Source: a virus. Taken from it: a stretch of 64,000 nucleotides of DNA. Made by a program: the position numbers and the translations under genes. Each line of letters opens with the position of its first letter. The first letter of the stretch is position 1. The notes below the pieces were generated by a model. The model did not search any database, was not told the DNA's origin, and worked only from the letters and a program-made list of their open reading frames with translations. The stretch spans positions 1-64,000 of the IMG/VR virus record IMGVR_UViG_3300024999_000004; one strand, written 5' to 3'. Positions 8,211 to 16,852 of the stretch are shown here, piece by piece.

Positions 8211-10991
8211 CTACGACCTCCTGACCCCCCCGAATCCCGGGACCCCGCGCGTTTTCAATTGAGTATCCAGTTCTCCGTTGGCAATCATCGAACGGACAGT
8301 ATCCCGCAGGACAACACGAATCTGCTTTCCACCGGAGGAATTGGTCGTCTCTTCCGTAGTGGCGGAGACTCCGTTTACCCTGGTGGATTGGTCGATGACA
8401 ACGATGGAAGTGGAGCCTCCGACTGCGGACACGCCCAACTTACCACTTGCTGTTCTTGTCACGGGCATGATGGCCTCGGGGCCTTTCTCCCCCATGACCC
8501 CGAAGCCTCCCGCGTGATTGAACAGCGTGGGGGAGGACACGATGCCTCCGGATGCGAACGCGGATATCAGGCCGCTTGAACCATAGATGTTTCCGAGGGC
8601 ATTCGCGGTTACACCAGAGCCAGAGGCGGCTTTTTCACTTCGATCAGCATTTGCAGAGGCAATGCCCGAAACTACGGAGGTTCCTGCGGCAAGGGCTATG
8701 AGGCCCCAGCCTCGGGCGTCCTTCCCCATTGAGTTGATGAGTATGGTCAAGCCTGCGGAAAGGAACATTTGCGGAAGCTGCTTCAACAAGGATAGGCCGA
8801 TATTGCCTATGGCTGCGGCAAAGTCGTCGGCTCCTGCGGCTCCGTTGACAAAGAGTTCGCCCATGGCGAAGAGGGCGTCGAGGCCGGAGTTGGCGGCGAG
8901 ATCCCCTAATGCGCCTTTAAGGTTCTCCACAGCCTGATACATTTCTGCAAGTCTAGTTGCTTCCTCTTCAGCCCACCATGATTCCCCTTCGGGGAGAGCG
9001 GGGATAAGTTCCCACGGATTTCTTCTTGGAACTTCAGTAGCTCCGAAAGCCATCTCCCCCAAAGGGGTAGCGCTGGGGCCTCTGTTCATGGGAACAGGAA
9101 GAACATTATGACGGAGTCCTATATCAAGAAACTCTTGATTGCTACCAAAATCCACCATCTCACCGAGACTGGTTTCTGTGCGCCATGGGGTGTCCATGTC
9201 CCAGTCCCACCCCATCCCTTTCCCTTTGGCCGCAAGTCTGTCCATCTCTACTATAAAATCGAACAAAGGTTGCAGGAAAGCGTCGTTGATTCCTTGGAAG
9301 GCTATCCCGGCTTTGAAATCCGTGTCCTTCAAGGCAAGGAGGCTGGGAACGTATTCACGGGCGGAATCTGCAAGTTTTTGGTACATATCCGATTCAGACA
9401 TGCCGAGGGCTATGCGGGTCTTCTCGTTGGAGTACATTTGGTTGTACTTGCTGAGATCCCTCATGGTAGCGTCTACTGCGGATTCTCTCCCTCCATAACG
9501 AAAGGTGGTGCCTTTGTCTCCTGCTCCTGCAGCGGGAGTACCCAGCCTGCTCAAAGCAATATCCGAAAGTTTGAACTGGTCTTCCTTGAGCTGAAAAAGT
9601 TCTTTCTGAAGGTCCTTCACATCTATGAACAAGTTGTACCGGAAATCTTTGGTAGTAAGGTCCATAAGCCGCCGTATTTCGGCGGCGCGCTTTTCTGTGT
9701 AAGCTATTGCTGCAGTTATATCCCCTTTGGCTCCTTCACTACCAAGCACAGCCTTGAGATTTGGGGCGTCTATCGTCCCGGGGGTGAGCACAGAAACGAA
9801 TTTCTCCGCAGCAACCGTCAACAAGGGGAGCACAGAGGTGCCTATATCCGACAAAGCGAGTTTCCATGTATTCACTGCAATAGTAAGACGACCCTCGAAA
9901 GTATCCGCCATGGCTTCCGTGAATTTATAGAATCTTCCGCCTTCAGCGGTCAGCTTGGTAAGGGCAGCTTCGAATTCAGGAAGCCCTATCTCCCCTGCTC
10001 GGGTAAGCTCCCGTATCTTCATGGTAGTGGTGCCCATTACATCGGCGAGAGCTTCCATAATGGGGATACCGGCGTTTACAAACTGGTAAATGTCCTGCTG
10101 CATGGCCTTGCCTTGGCCACGTACCTGTCCATACACAAGGGCAAGATGCTCGAAATTCGAGCTGTTTCCTTGGGTGACATCCGCCAAGGTAAGCATGACA
10201 TCTTTTACTTCTTTCGCGGAGAAACCAAAGCCAAGGAGCGTCCTTGTCGCTCTATCCATAGCAGAAACAGTGACAGGGATTTCTGTGCTCAATTTCTTTA
10301 TATACAAAAGAAGATCCTCTCCTTCTACCTGTGTCGAGGTAAGAACGGAGTAGGATTTGGCCATAGTCTCCATGGCCGCTGCATTTTCCACCAACACTTT
10401 GGGTACAGCAGACAAGAGATTGTACAACGTCTGGAGACCGCGAACGACAAGGTAAGCTCCGGTGCCTAATCTGAGCATGGCTCCCAACACACCTTCCGCC
10501 CCTGTACGGGCATTCAGCAAGTTGGAGAACATATCAGTCCAGTCTTTCTGGGAGTTCCTTACTGTGGCTGCAGTCTTTTCGTGGGTAGAGGAAAGATTGC
10601 GCATTGCGGTAGCGTGTTTCTCCGCCACTTCGCCCATCTTGGCGTTGGCGGAGTAAAACTTGCGCATAACAGCATCGCTCGTGCCTACGGATCTTGCTGC
10701 CTTTTCGTGGGAAGTAGTAAGTTTCTGGAGTTTGGCAGAGTGAAGTTCAGTAGCCTCTGAGCTTCTCGTGGTTTGATCTGTAAGTTTCTGCTCCGCAACA
10801 CCCGTGCCAAATACTGCAGTTTTCAGCTTTTCGAGTCGCTCTGCTGTGCGAATGAGCGCCGCGTCGAATCGTTCTATCTGCGCAATAGTGGGCTTCGCGG
10901 ACATCCCCACAGCAGTGAGGGCTTGCTCAAAAGACTTTAACTGAGGGATTCCGCCGACTTTGGACTCTATAAGGAGGGAAGCATCCGCCAT
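8211..10991 (-). CDS. Tape measure protein
   Basis: 926 residues. The N-terminal quarter is coiled coil. Residues about 165-400 carry the tape-measure N-terminal domain signature (AMDRATRTLLGFGFSAKEVK, LADVTQGNSSNFEHLALVYG, VMGTTTMKIRELTRAGEIG, AALTKLTAEGGRFYKFTEAM). Hydrophobic segments near 175-200 and 740-800 fit membrane-inserting parts ejected during infection. It follows the tail chaperone pair, as expected. At roughly 0.15 nm per residue the tail would be about 140 nm (estimate only). Confidence 0.92.
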   Translation of the reverse strand: MADASLLIESKVGGIPQLKSFEQALTAVGMSAKPTIAQIERFDAALIRTAERLEKLKTAVFGTGVAEQKLTDQTTRSSEATELHSAKLQKLTTSHEKAARSVGTSDAVMRKFYSANAKMGEVAEKHATAMRNLSSTHEKTAATVRNSQKDWTDMFSNLLNARTGAEGVLGAMLRLGTGAYLVVRGLQTLYNLLSAVPKVLVENAAAMETMAKSYSVLTSTQVEGEDLLLYIKKLSTEIPVTVSAMDRATRTLLGFGFSAKEVKDVMLTLADVTQGNSSNFEHLALVYGQVRGQGKAMQQDIYQFVNAGIPIMEALADVMGTTTMKIRELTRAGEIGLPEFEAALTKLTAEGGRFYKFTEAMADTFEGRLTIAVNTWKLALSDIGTSVLPLLTVAAEKFVSVLTPGTIDAPNLKAVLGSEGAKGDITAAIAYTEKRAAEIRRLMDLTTKDFRYNLFIDVKDLQKELFQLKEDQFKLSDIALSRLGTPAAGAGDKGTTFRYGGRESAVDATMRDLSKYNQMYSNEKTRIALGMSESDMYQKLADSAREYVPSLLALKDTDFKAGIAFQGINDAFLQPLFDFIVEMDRLAAKGKGMGWDWDMDTPWRTETSLGEMVDFGSNQEFLDIGLRHNVLPVPMNRGPSATPLGEMAFGATEVPRRNPWELIPALPEGESWWAEEEATRLAEMYQAVENLKGALGDLAANSGLDALFAMGELFVNGAAGADDFAAAIGNIGLSLLKQLPQMFLSAGLTILINSMGKDARGWGLIALAAGTSVVSGIASANADRSEKAASGSGVTANALGNIYGSSGLISAFASGGIVSSPTLFNHAGGFGVMGEKGPEAIMPVTRTASGKLGVSAVGGSTSIVVIDQSTRVNGVSATTEETTNSSGGKQIRVVLRDTVRSMIANGELDTQLKTRGVPGFGGVRRS

Positions 10992-11026
10992 GTTATTCTC
11001 CCCCTAAATTATCCCTGCAGTCCTCT

Positions 11027-11404
11027 CTACTTCTCCTTCATGATCTCCCCGATCACCGAAGAAGCCGCCTGATCCATGGACAGTATAGCAGAAATCTCCA
11101 CGGGCGTCAATTTGTATCCTGCCACGGTCTCGTAGGCCGCGATGTCCTGAAAGGAAACCCCTTCAGATCCTCTTAATCTTATGAATATGGTGAACAGATA
11201 CTCGAAGCCCTCGGGGACCGGAACATCCTGTGCAAGCTGGTCATCCACACTTCCGCTATCCGCCCCCGAAGGCAGTTGCCTGCGGACAGAAGTGAGCGTG
11301 CTCCGCAGGGTGTTTCCGTCCTTCCTCGGGTAATCGAGGGTGAACTTGCCCCGAACCGCTTCTGTCAGCTCTTCGGTTCGGGCTTGATAAAATTGCTGCG
11401 GTAC
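11027..11404 (-). CDS. Tail assembly chaperone, -1 frameshift extension (T-like)
   Basis: An open frame runs from the overlap with the upstream chaperone (about 11404) to 11027, with no ATG in its first half. The only internal starts are GTG-like, e.g. at 11248. It lies in the -1 frame relative to the 149-residue gene, exactly as in lambda G/GT. Sequence such as FQDIAAYETVAGYKLTPVEI looks like the C-terminal chaperone domain. The product is probably made only as a fusion through ribosomal slippage within 11365-11404. No textbook heptamer is present; the TTTT run in AGC AAT TTT ATC is the best slip site. Confidence 0.75.
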   Translation of the reverse strand, partial: VPQQFYQARTEELTEAVRGKFTLDYPRKDGNTLRSTLTSVRRQLPSGADSGSVDDQLAQDVPVPEGFEYLFTIFIRLRGSEGVSFQDIAAYETVAGYKLTPVEISAILSMDQAASSVIGEIMKEK

Positions 11405-11814
11405 TTATAGTACTCAAGAACTTGCTCGCGGATCATGGGGACTTTGGTGTACAGCATCGTGGCGTTGGCTTTGTCGAATTTCAGCTCGTCCTTGCCCCAA
11501 GAGATGTTCTTCCAGTCCTTCGTGAGGCGTATGGCTCGGGCGACATCACGCTCCACACGCTCGGTGGCTTCTTTGTCAACAGGAAGGGGGGCTTCGGCTT
11601 TCTTGGTAGCAGCTCCTGCTGCGCGGGAGGCAAACATATCACCGAGCTTCCGGCTGTTCTCGCGCTCGGCTTCAATATCAATGCTCGCGGCTTCCTTGCT
11701 GTCGGGTCCGAGGACCTTGATTTGAGCGTCCAGGGGGTTGTTTTGTAAGTCGTTTACAACCATCCACGTGCCCTCGGCGCTAGACTCTTCGGTGTTGAAA
11801 GACTTGAAATCCAT
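11365..11814 (-). CDS. Tail assembly chaperone (G-like)
   Basis: 149 residues, acidic and charged, with the usual arrangement KEATERVERDVARAIRLTKD then WGKDELKFDKANATMLYTKVP. It lies between the major tail protein and the tape measure and probably coats the tape measure during tail assembly. The stop at 11365 overlaps an open -1 frame that encodes the longer fused form. Confidence 0.8.
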   Translation of the reverse strand: MDFKSFNTEESSAEGTWMVVNDLQNNPLDAQIKVLGPDSKEAASIDIEAERENSRKLGDMFASRAAGAATKKAEAPLPVDKEATERVERDVARAIRLTKDWKNISWGKDELKFDKANATMLYTKVPMIREQVLEYYKYRSNFIKPEPKS

Positions 11815-11946
11815 GTCGCTTCCTTTCTATGGAGAGAGGGGAATAAGGCTCCCCGTACGGAGAGTCAACAAACAATAAACTGACAACGCCGAAAGGAAAT
11901 CCATGGCACTTCCTTTCTATGGAGAGAGGGGAATAAGGCTCCCCCG
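11806..11946 (-). repeat. 49-51 bp near-perfect duplication of chaperone start region
   Basis: Positions 11806-11856 and 11896-11946 are nearly identical (period 90 bp). Each holds the ribosome site and the ATGGATTT start. The copy nearer the chaperone starts the real gene; the other starts a 25-codon ORF (11827-11904) beginning MDFLSAL. Confidence 0.85.
11827..11904 (-). CDS. Possible 25-residue leader peptide
   Basis: ATG at 11904 with AAAGGAAG upstream, product MDFLSALSVYCLLTLRTGSL plus five residues, ending inside the ribosome site of the chaperone gene. It arose from the duplicated start region. It may be a translational leader or simply a duplication scar; no function is claimed. Confidence 0.3.
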   Translation of the reverse strand: MDFLSALSVYCLLTLRTGSLIPLSP

Positions 11947-11958
11947 TATGGAGGAGCC
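11937..11958 (-). terminator. Hairpin after major tail gene
   Basis: Stem GGCTCC/GGAGCC with further C-G pairs inside and one mismatch, 8 bases beyond the major tail stop. On the transcribed strand it is followed by TTATT, so it is only a weak intrinsic terminator. It may lower expression of chaperones relative to tail tube. Confidence 0.45.
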
Positions 11959-11965
11959 TATTTGA

Positions 11966-13276
11966 TTATGCAGGATCGAGCCTCGAAACACGCATGTTCG
12001 TAGTGGCCGCACCTTTGGTGTTGGCGGAAGGAGTCAGTTCAATCGCAGTCCATGTGACTTCCTGTATCACTTTCTTGGGGTCCGTGGTTTCCGTAAGTCC
12101 CATGATCTGAATGTTGGGCAGATCAAAAGCATACCCCATGCCCGCGCCTTGGGTGGTCAAAGTAGTGCCGAAATCCGGGTCCATCAACCGCACAGTGAGA
12201 CCAAACTTCGTCTCCGCCCTGAACTTGGTCCAATAGCTATTGTCTGTAAGGAAGATGCTCATGGTTCCACTGATGACAGAGTTCCCTTTTCCAAGACCGT
12301 AGGGATATCGGGCACCCACAGGAAGCAGGGATTCGATGTCGTTGGTACCGTTGATTGTTAGTGCCGTGACTACCGCAACAGGAGTATTATCCTGCGTGAT
12401 GTAGGCCAAAATGTCATTGGCAGTAAGGACGGAATTGGTGTCAGCCGCTACGATCGATGCTCCAGCGGCCACTGTTGAGTACACAGAAACATCAGTGGCT
12501 GCGGCGGCACGGGTATCTCCCTGCCCGAGCACACGGCCCATAAACTCGAAGGCTCCGGTAACTATGGAGTCGGGGTTGATGGTCAGGGAGAAGGTATTGG
12601 CGATGCATCCGATGGCCATCTTGACCTGAACGAGAGTAGCTGCGGTGTTGGTGAGAGTCTGCTCAAAAGCAAGGGATTTCACAGAGGTTCCAGGGGAGAC
12701 ATAGGCCATTCTGCGAATGACCACATCCGCATGGCCCGGAGTCGCGTGGGCCACCATAGTGGCATAGTTCGGGGTCACTATGGTGATGCTGGTATCGTTG
12801 ACAAGGGCCGAAATTCGGTAGTACCCATTGTTACCCAAATCAGTTGTCAAGAAACCGGAGAGGCGTATCCATTGGCCTACTGCGAGGGTTCCGGTCTCTG
12901 TGACCGTAAGTAAGGTAGTGGCCGCAGGCGTCCCTACAATTACGTTTTGTGCCGCCATAGCTGCTTCAGCAGCAGTGAAGTCCGCACACATCCAACTTTC
13001 CAGAAAATCGTCGAACTGCATCGATCCTGCAGTATGCCCGCCCGAATAGGAAAGTTCGAAAGGAACCGACACAGCGGGTGTGTGGGCCCCAAGGCGCACG
13101 GATGTCAGGGCACGCCTGGTGTTCAATTCAGCAGTGGTAAGCTGCGTCCTTCCTTCACCGATGGAGGCGGCGGGAAGCTTTCTCACAGATGTGAATGCAG
13201 TTATGGGAACTGCCCAAGACGTTTCTTTACAATAGCCCAAATACGCGCCGGTCCCCTCGACTATCTCACCTGCCAT
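11966..13276 (-). CDS. Major tail (tube) protein
   Basis: 436 residues. The N-terminus (GAYLGYCKETSWAVP, then RTQLTTAELNTRR) and the GSMQFDDFLESWMCADF block are typical of the Phage_tube_2-type tail tube family. The insertion of Ala/Thr-rich beta strands in the middle makes it longer than many relatives. Placed between the tail terminator and the chaperone genes, the standard location for the tube subunit. Confidence 0.8.
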   Translation of the reverse strand: MAGEIVEGTGAYLGYCKETSWAVPITAFTSVRKLPAASIGEGRTQLTTAELNTRRALTSVRLGAHTPAVSVPFELSYSGGHTAGSMQFDDFLESWMCADFTAAEAAMAAQNVIVGTPAATTLLTVTETGTLAVGQWIRLSGFLTTDLGNNGYYRISALVNDTSITIVTPNYATMVAHATPGHADVVIRRMAYVSPGTSVKSLAFEQTLTNTAATLVQVKMAIGCIANTFSLTINPDSIVTGAFEFMGRVLGQGDTRAAAATDVSVYSTVAAGASIVAADTNSVLTANDILAYITQDNTPVAVVTALTINGTNDIESLLPVGARYPYGLGKGNSVISGTMSIFLTDNSYWTKFRAETKFGLTVRLMDPDFGTTLTTQGAGMGYAFDLPNIQIMGLTETTDPKKVIQEVTWTAIELTPSANTKGAATTNMRVSRLDPA

Positions 13277-13312
13277 GGTATTTCTCCTCTAGCTTATACA
13301 CTATATTGCTCT

Positions 13313-13329
13313 GTAGGCTGGAAGCCTAC
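13313..13329 (-). terminator. Hairpin upstream of major tail gene
   Basis: Perfect 7-bp stem GTAGGCT/AGCCTAC with a 3-base loop, between the homing endonuclease stop and the major tail start. No clear U-run follows, so terminator or mRNA processing/stability hairpin are both possible. It separates the endonuclease from the highly expressed tube gene. Confidence 0.45.
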
Positions 13330-13360
13330 CCTAGAAAGAATCAGGTCAAACAAAAGTATA

Positions 13361-14242
13361 TCACGGAGAAGAGGTTATAGCAATACCCTGCTGTTCATTG
13401 TACTCTTTCAGATATTGCCAACGATGTTTTTTGTAGCTTTGCTTGTACCCTTTCAGACAGGCAACTAAACCGGAATAACACTTTGCGCCGGGGTCGTACT
13501 TCTCTGCAGCTTGCGCCAATGAGTCAAATACTTCCTTGGTATCCAAACAAACTACAGGGACTCCGTGAGTCTTTCTTTTATTCTCTCTGAACTTTGCTCT
13601 ATCTTCCTCTGTAAAAGGATGCTCTATATGGTACATTTTGAGCGCGGCACTCAGTCTACCTCTCGCTTTGTCAGGATCAGAGAATTGTTCCCATCCGTAG
13701 CCTCCTCTTGCCATTCGTGTAGCTCTAGCTTTGGTGATCTGCTCCGCCGTAATATTTCGAACATTGGGATGGCTAAAGAACTTTTTTCTTTGCTCTTCCG
13801 TCCACTTTTTGCCTACGTTGGCAAGACGAAGTTTTTCTTTGCATTCGGGGGATCTTGGTATGCCTCTCTTCTTGGCTGCCGATTTTTCATTGGCCTCCGC
13901 AGACCGAATTCTTCCTTTGGAAGAACCGCAGGAGTCTGTCTTCAGATTATACCCAAACTTCGGATGTATGGAATTCGTGGCCCACATCCATCTCTCTTCC
14001 TTCAAAGAGAGATCCTCCGCAGTATCCGCGTAATCCACAACGAACCAAAAGAACGCCTCGGGACCGTGCTTGAATATTGAATTGTGAAATCTATTTGTGG
14101 AACGCTTCTTACCGTGCCACAGATGCGTAGCTTTACGCCTTTCCAGACGCATCGTGGTCTTCCCCACGTAGTACTTTTGCGTAACAGTGTTAACCGCCGC
14201 ATAGATAATCCCATACGGCCTCACGTTCTCCTCGATACTCAT
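13361..14242 (-). CDS. GIY-YIG homing endonuclease
   Basis: 293 residues from an ATG that overlaps the tail terminator stop (ATGA). GIY-YIG motif: YGIIYAAVNTVTQKYYVGKT (residues 10-29), followed by RRKATHLW, the FHNSIFKHG block and a conserved Glu in LKEERWMW. The C-terminal half has NUMOD-like segments (SPECKEKLRLANVGKKWTEE) and a KSYKKHRWQYL end typical of DNA-binding modules. It is a selfish endonuclease inserted between tail genes; it is not needed for virion assembly. Confidence 0.88.
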   Translation of the reverse strand: MSIEENVRPYGIIYAAVNTVTQKYYVGKTTMRLERRKATHLWHGKKRSTNRFHNSIFKHGPEAFFWFVVDYADTAEDLSLKEERWMWATNSIHPKFGYNLKTDSCGSSKGRIRSAEANEKSAAKKRGIPRSPECKEKLRLANVGKKWTEEQRKKFFSHPNVRNITAEQITKARATRMARGGYGWEQFSDPDKARGRLSAALKMYHIEHPFTEEDRAKFRENKRKTHGVPVVCLDTKEVFDSLAQAAEKYDPGAKCYSGLVACLKGYKQSYKKHRWQYLKEYNEQQGIAITSSP

Positions 14243-14685
14243 GCGTATACATCCGCCCAGAATTCCGCACTCACTATAAGCCCGTACCACGAGTCCGAAA
14301 TTTTTGGAAAATGACGAATTCCCGGAGTCATCATGTGTACGTACTGTGTAGGCGCGGCCGTCGGATACCCAATCGAAGTCCCGCGCTTGAATGCCGCCGC
14401 TATGGTGTTGGCCGCAACGAAACCATCATACAATCCTGCCGGGTTTCCATCGACCGTAACCTTCGGGACCCGGATCGTGATCTGTAAAAATCCCTTGTGC
14501 CTATCTGCGGCTTGAGGGAAGAGCCCTGCGGCGACGGGTTGGGCGTAGAGAATATCTACGGCGTAATTCATTTGGGTGACAGGGAAATCCACGCTGGGAC
14601 CGTTAGGATATGAGGTATAAGCATCGTATCCCAAGGCGGAGAAATGTGCGATCAGAGCGCCGTCGATATCAGATTGCTGGCCCAT
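14239..14685 (-). CDS. Tail terminator protein (DUF4128-like)
   Basis: 148 residues. N-terminal helix (DIDGALIAHFSALGY), a central KGFLQITIRVPKV strand set and the length fit DUF4128/gpU-type tail completion proteins. It lies between the HK97-gp10-like gene and the tail tube, where the terminator that caps tube polymerisation is usually found. Confidence 0.7.
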   Translation of the reverse strand: MGQQSDIDGALIAHFSALGYDAYTSYPNGPSVDFPVTQMNYAVDILYAQPVAAGLFPQAADRHKGFLQITIRVPKVTVDGNPAGLYDGFVAANTIAAAFKRGTSIGYPTAAPTQYVHMMTPGIRHFPKISDSWYGLIVSAEFWADVYA

Positions 14686-14699
14686 TCAGACCCTCCAGA

Positions 14700-15179
14700 T
14701 TATGCTCCTGCAAGGTACTTTCTTGCTTCGGACGCTACAATAGTATCCCACGTCAGGGCATTTACTCGAACAAATCCAGCGACCGCCTGTGAACTGAAGC
14801 CTCCGACAGTACGCCCCGTCTTGCTGGGGCTTGGATATTGCCCATACTCCAACATTTGAGCATACTCGCTGTACAAGGAAGCAAAAACGGACTCTCCTTC
14901 CGAGGGCTTCCAACTTGCTGCCGCTGCTCTGACTGCCGCTTTCGCCGCCTCTCCGGAACGGTCGTTACGATGGACTTCCGAAGGTTCGGAACCAGCCTCT
15001 GCATTCCAATCACCTCTTGCCGTAACATCGTCGGGGTCTGTTTCATCGATGGGCGTTTCTGAAATAATTTTATCCATCAAAATTATGAAGCTCCTCCTAG
15101 CCACCTCATCCGGGATGCTCTTGAGCTTCAGCTTCATTGCATCCAGTTGCAACAGAAATTGACCTATGTTGCTTTCCAT
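14700..15179 (-). CDS. HK97 gp10-like neck/tail completion protein
   Basis: 159 residues: an N-terminal helix (QFLLQLDAMKLKLKSIPDEV), a helix with IILMDKIISETPIDETDP, and a C-terminal YSEYAQMLEYGQYPSPSKTG segment. The last is characteristic of gp10/minor tail Z-type proteins, where Y..Y..ME.G appears. It would join tail to connector. Confidence 0.7.
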   Translation of the reverse strand: MESNIGQFLLQLDAMKLKLKSIPDEVARRSFIILMDKIISETPIDETDPDDVTARGDWNAEAGSEPSEVHRNDRSGEAAKAAVRAAAASWKPSEGESVFASLYSEYAQMLEYGQYPSPSKTGRTVGGFSSQAVAGFVRVNALTWDTIVASEARKYLAGA

Positions 15180-15206
15180 TGCAATTCTCCCCCGTCCATT
15201 ATTGCC

Positions 15207-15284
15207 TTATAGAACAAGCCAGAAGTACAGAACCAATGCTCCGTTGATCCCCCCTACAAAAAGAGCAAACAACAGATACTCCAC
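15207..15284 (-). CDS. Tiny membrane peptide (25 aa), tentative
   Basis: GTG start three bases after the head-closure gene stop. The product is VEYLLFALFVGGINGALVLY plus five residues, a single hydrophobic helix. Coding potential cannot be proved from length alone. The conserved spacing to the flanking genes and hydrophobicity make it worth listing. Confidence 0.3.
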   Translation of the reverse strand: MEYLLFALFVGGINGALVLYFWLVL

Positions 15285-15285
15285 C

Positions 15286-15717
15286 CTACGCCCTGCACTG
15301 AAGCGTCCACAGGATCGTAGTAACTACTCCCGAGGTTTCATCCTCTCCCGGCTGCAAACTCTTTACAGAAACGATATTTAGCACAACACTTCCTAAGACC
15401 AGTTTGTCCGCCGTAGTCGGATCTGTGAGGTCTGAAGTTATGAACTTCCTGTCAGAAGACATTATCGAAGTCCCGTCAATCTCCGTGGCCTCATACTTGC
15501 TCTCAACCACACGCCCCGCCACCAGAGTCACCGCAGTAGCCGGATCAACGTACACAATGACATGGGTCGTGTTATTCTCCCACTGATACCGGCTCTGCCC
15601 CGCGTTCCACGTCTTTGTATAGCCTGCGGAAGTTCCGGGGCGCTGCAAAGAAGCAGCCTTCCCGTTCTTATTGATGAGCCTCTGAGCCACGTTGGTTTTT
15701 ATCTTCGCGTATTGCAT
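15286..15717 (-). CDS. Head-tail adaptor / head closure protein
   Basis: 143 residues with a small beta-barrel pattern: IKTNVAQRLINKNGKAASLQ, then SKYEATEIDGTSIMSSDRKF and a hydrophobic C-terminal strand. The YEA.EIDG..I...D form is common in head-closure proteins. Start is one base from the upstream stop. Position between the connector and gp10-like genes supports the role. Confidence 0.7.
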   Translation of the reverse strand: MQYAKIKTNVAQRLINKNGKAASLQRPGTSAGYTKTWNAGQSRYQWENNTTHVIVYVDPATAVTLVAGRVVESKYEATEIDGTSIMSSDRKFITSDLTDPTTADKLVLGSVVLNIVSVKSLQPGEDETSGVVTTILWTLQCRA

Positions 15718-15718
15718 C

Positions 15719-16228
15719 TCAGCACCTTAAAACAGACAGAGACCCTCTTCCACCCACAACGAGGGGGGAGATCATGGCCGCAATCGTCGGGTACACGGTG
15801 GCGGAAGACGCGCCTTCAAAATACTCTATGGTGATGATATCCACTTTCTCGCTCTTCACCGCCCCTCCTCTATCGCGCGAAGCGAGAAGTGCTCCGGGAG
15901 TTGCAAGTTCGATAAGAGCAGCTTCCGCCGTCACGTTCTTCAGGATGACAGGGACGCCTGTGAGTTCGAATTCCTCGGGGTAGGTGTAGGCATAGCTTCG
16001 GGGCCAGTCGAGGGCCTGCGCGTAAGAGAACTTCTCGCCGCGCCACTGCCCGGAATACAGGGAATCCAGGGATCGGGTGGCACGCACGAGGGCAGTTTCC
16101 TTGTCAGCCGTCAGGGCGGCTGCCCATGCGGTATTCCCCATATCCGCGTGATATGTGTCGGCGGCAGTTACTGCCAAATAACTCGTCGCGGTCGAAATTC
16201 CTGTGCCATCCTCAACGACAAAAGCCAT
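15719..16228 (-). CDS. Head-tail connector, DnaT-like family
   Basis: 169 residues. Helical N-terminus (SYLAVTAADTYHADMGNTAW, then KETALVRATRSLDSLYSGQW) and the WPRSYAYTYPEEFELTGVP block are diagnostic of the phage family often labelled DnaT-like ssDNA-binding. In this gene order it is far more likely a head-tail connector than a replication protein. The DnaT name should not be taken as function. Confidence 0.75.
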   Translation of the reverse strand: MAFVVEDGTGISTATSYLAVTAADTYHADMGNTAWAAALTADKETALVRATRSLDSLYSGQWRGEKFSYAQALDWPRSYAYTYPEEFELTGVPVILKNVTAEAALIELATPGALLASRDRGGAVKSEKVDIITIEYFEGASSATVYPTIAAMISPLVVGGRGSLSVLRC

Positions 16229-16289
16229 AAGTATCTCCTACTGATAAGGAAGTTTAGCACAAAAACCGCATGCGGACAATAGCCACAGC

Positions 16290-16850
16290 TTAGAACTGAA
16301 GCTCAAACAATATCTGGCTTATGTTAAATATGATGTCTTTCCCTGAACCGTTCACCACTTCCATGAGTGTCTTTCCTGAATTTGGCCTTATGATGTTGAC
16401 ATCCGTTTGAGTACTCCCGCCTCCGCTGCTCTGGTTCGTGCTTCCTGTCCCCACGAGCCATTCCAGCGCCGACTCTCCCTTGACTGTTCCGGTAGGCCCT
16501 TCCGTCAAAGTCAACTTGGACTCCCCACCGATTATCGTATTCAGATTGTATGCATGGAGCAAGGTCCCGCCCGAATAGTTTGTTCCTCTGTAGACAATGA
16601 CGGTGACGGGGCCACTCGTAGTAGAAAACTGTGCGGGACGCAGAAACACTACTTTGTTCAGTCCAACCAACGTTGTGTAGTCCAGCAAAATAAGAAGGGA
16701 GGCCCCTGTCAGGATAGTGAAGTTCTTCTGAAGCAGGAAGCCTGCTCCTCTTACTGTGTAATCGTCGGCGTAGGTTGTAGTCCTGCTGGCGTCTCCGGAG
16801 AAAGAGCGGGAGTTCTCTGTAAGTTCCGCCACCCTTTCCATAGCGCTCAC
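16290..16850 (-). CDS. Virion protein, paralogue of its upstream neighbour
   Basis: 186 residues, GTG start chosen because MSAMERVAEL aligns with the MSAPERTTEI start of the next gene. Both share a NKVVFLRPAQ / KYIHLRPAKL strand followed by a VIVYRGT / VQVYEGT strand and end in a short beta segment. Tandem duplicates in the capsid-connector interval, probably decoration or accessory head proteins. No named family recognised. Confidence 0.6.
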   Translation of the reverse strand: MSAMERVAELTENSRSFSGDASRTTTYADDYTVRGAGFLLQKNFTILTGASLLILLDYTTLVGLNKVVFLRPAQFSTTSGPVTVIVYRGTNYSGGTLLHAYNLNTIIGGESKLTLTEGPTGTVKGESALEWLVGTGSTNQSSGGGSTQTDVNIIRPNSGKTLMEVVNGSGKDIIFNISQILFELQF

Positions 16851-16852
16851 GG

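Noticed and set aside
9108-10469. 453-residue rightward ORF opposite the tape-measure gene
   Set aside because: It lies antisense to an unmistakable tape-measure protein, has low-complexity His/Arg text and no ribosome site or context.
15719-16228. Naming this gene DnaT/ssDNA-binding
   Set aside because: The database label for this family conflicts with its constant head-tail position; connector is the better call.
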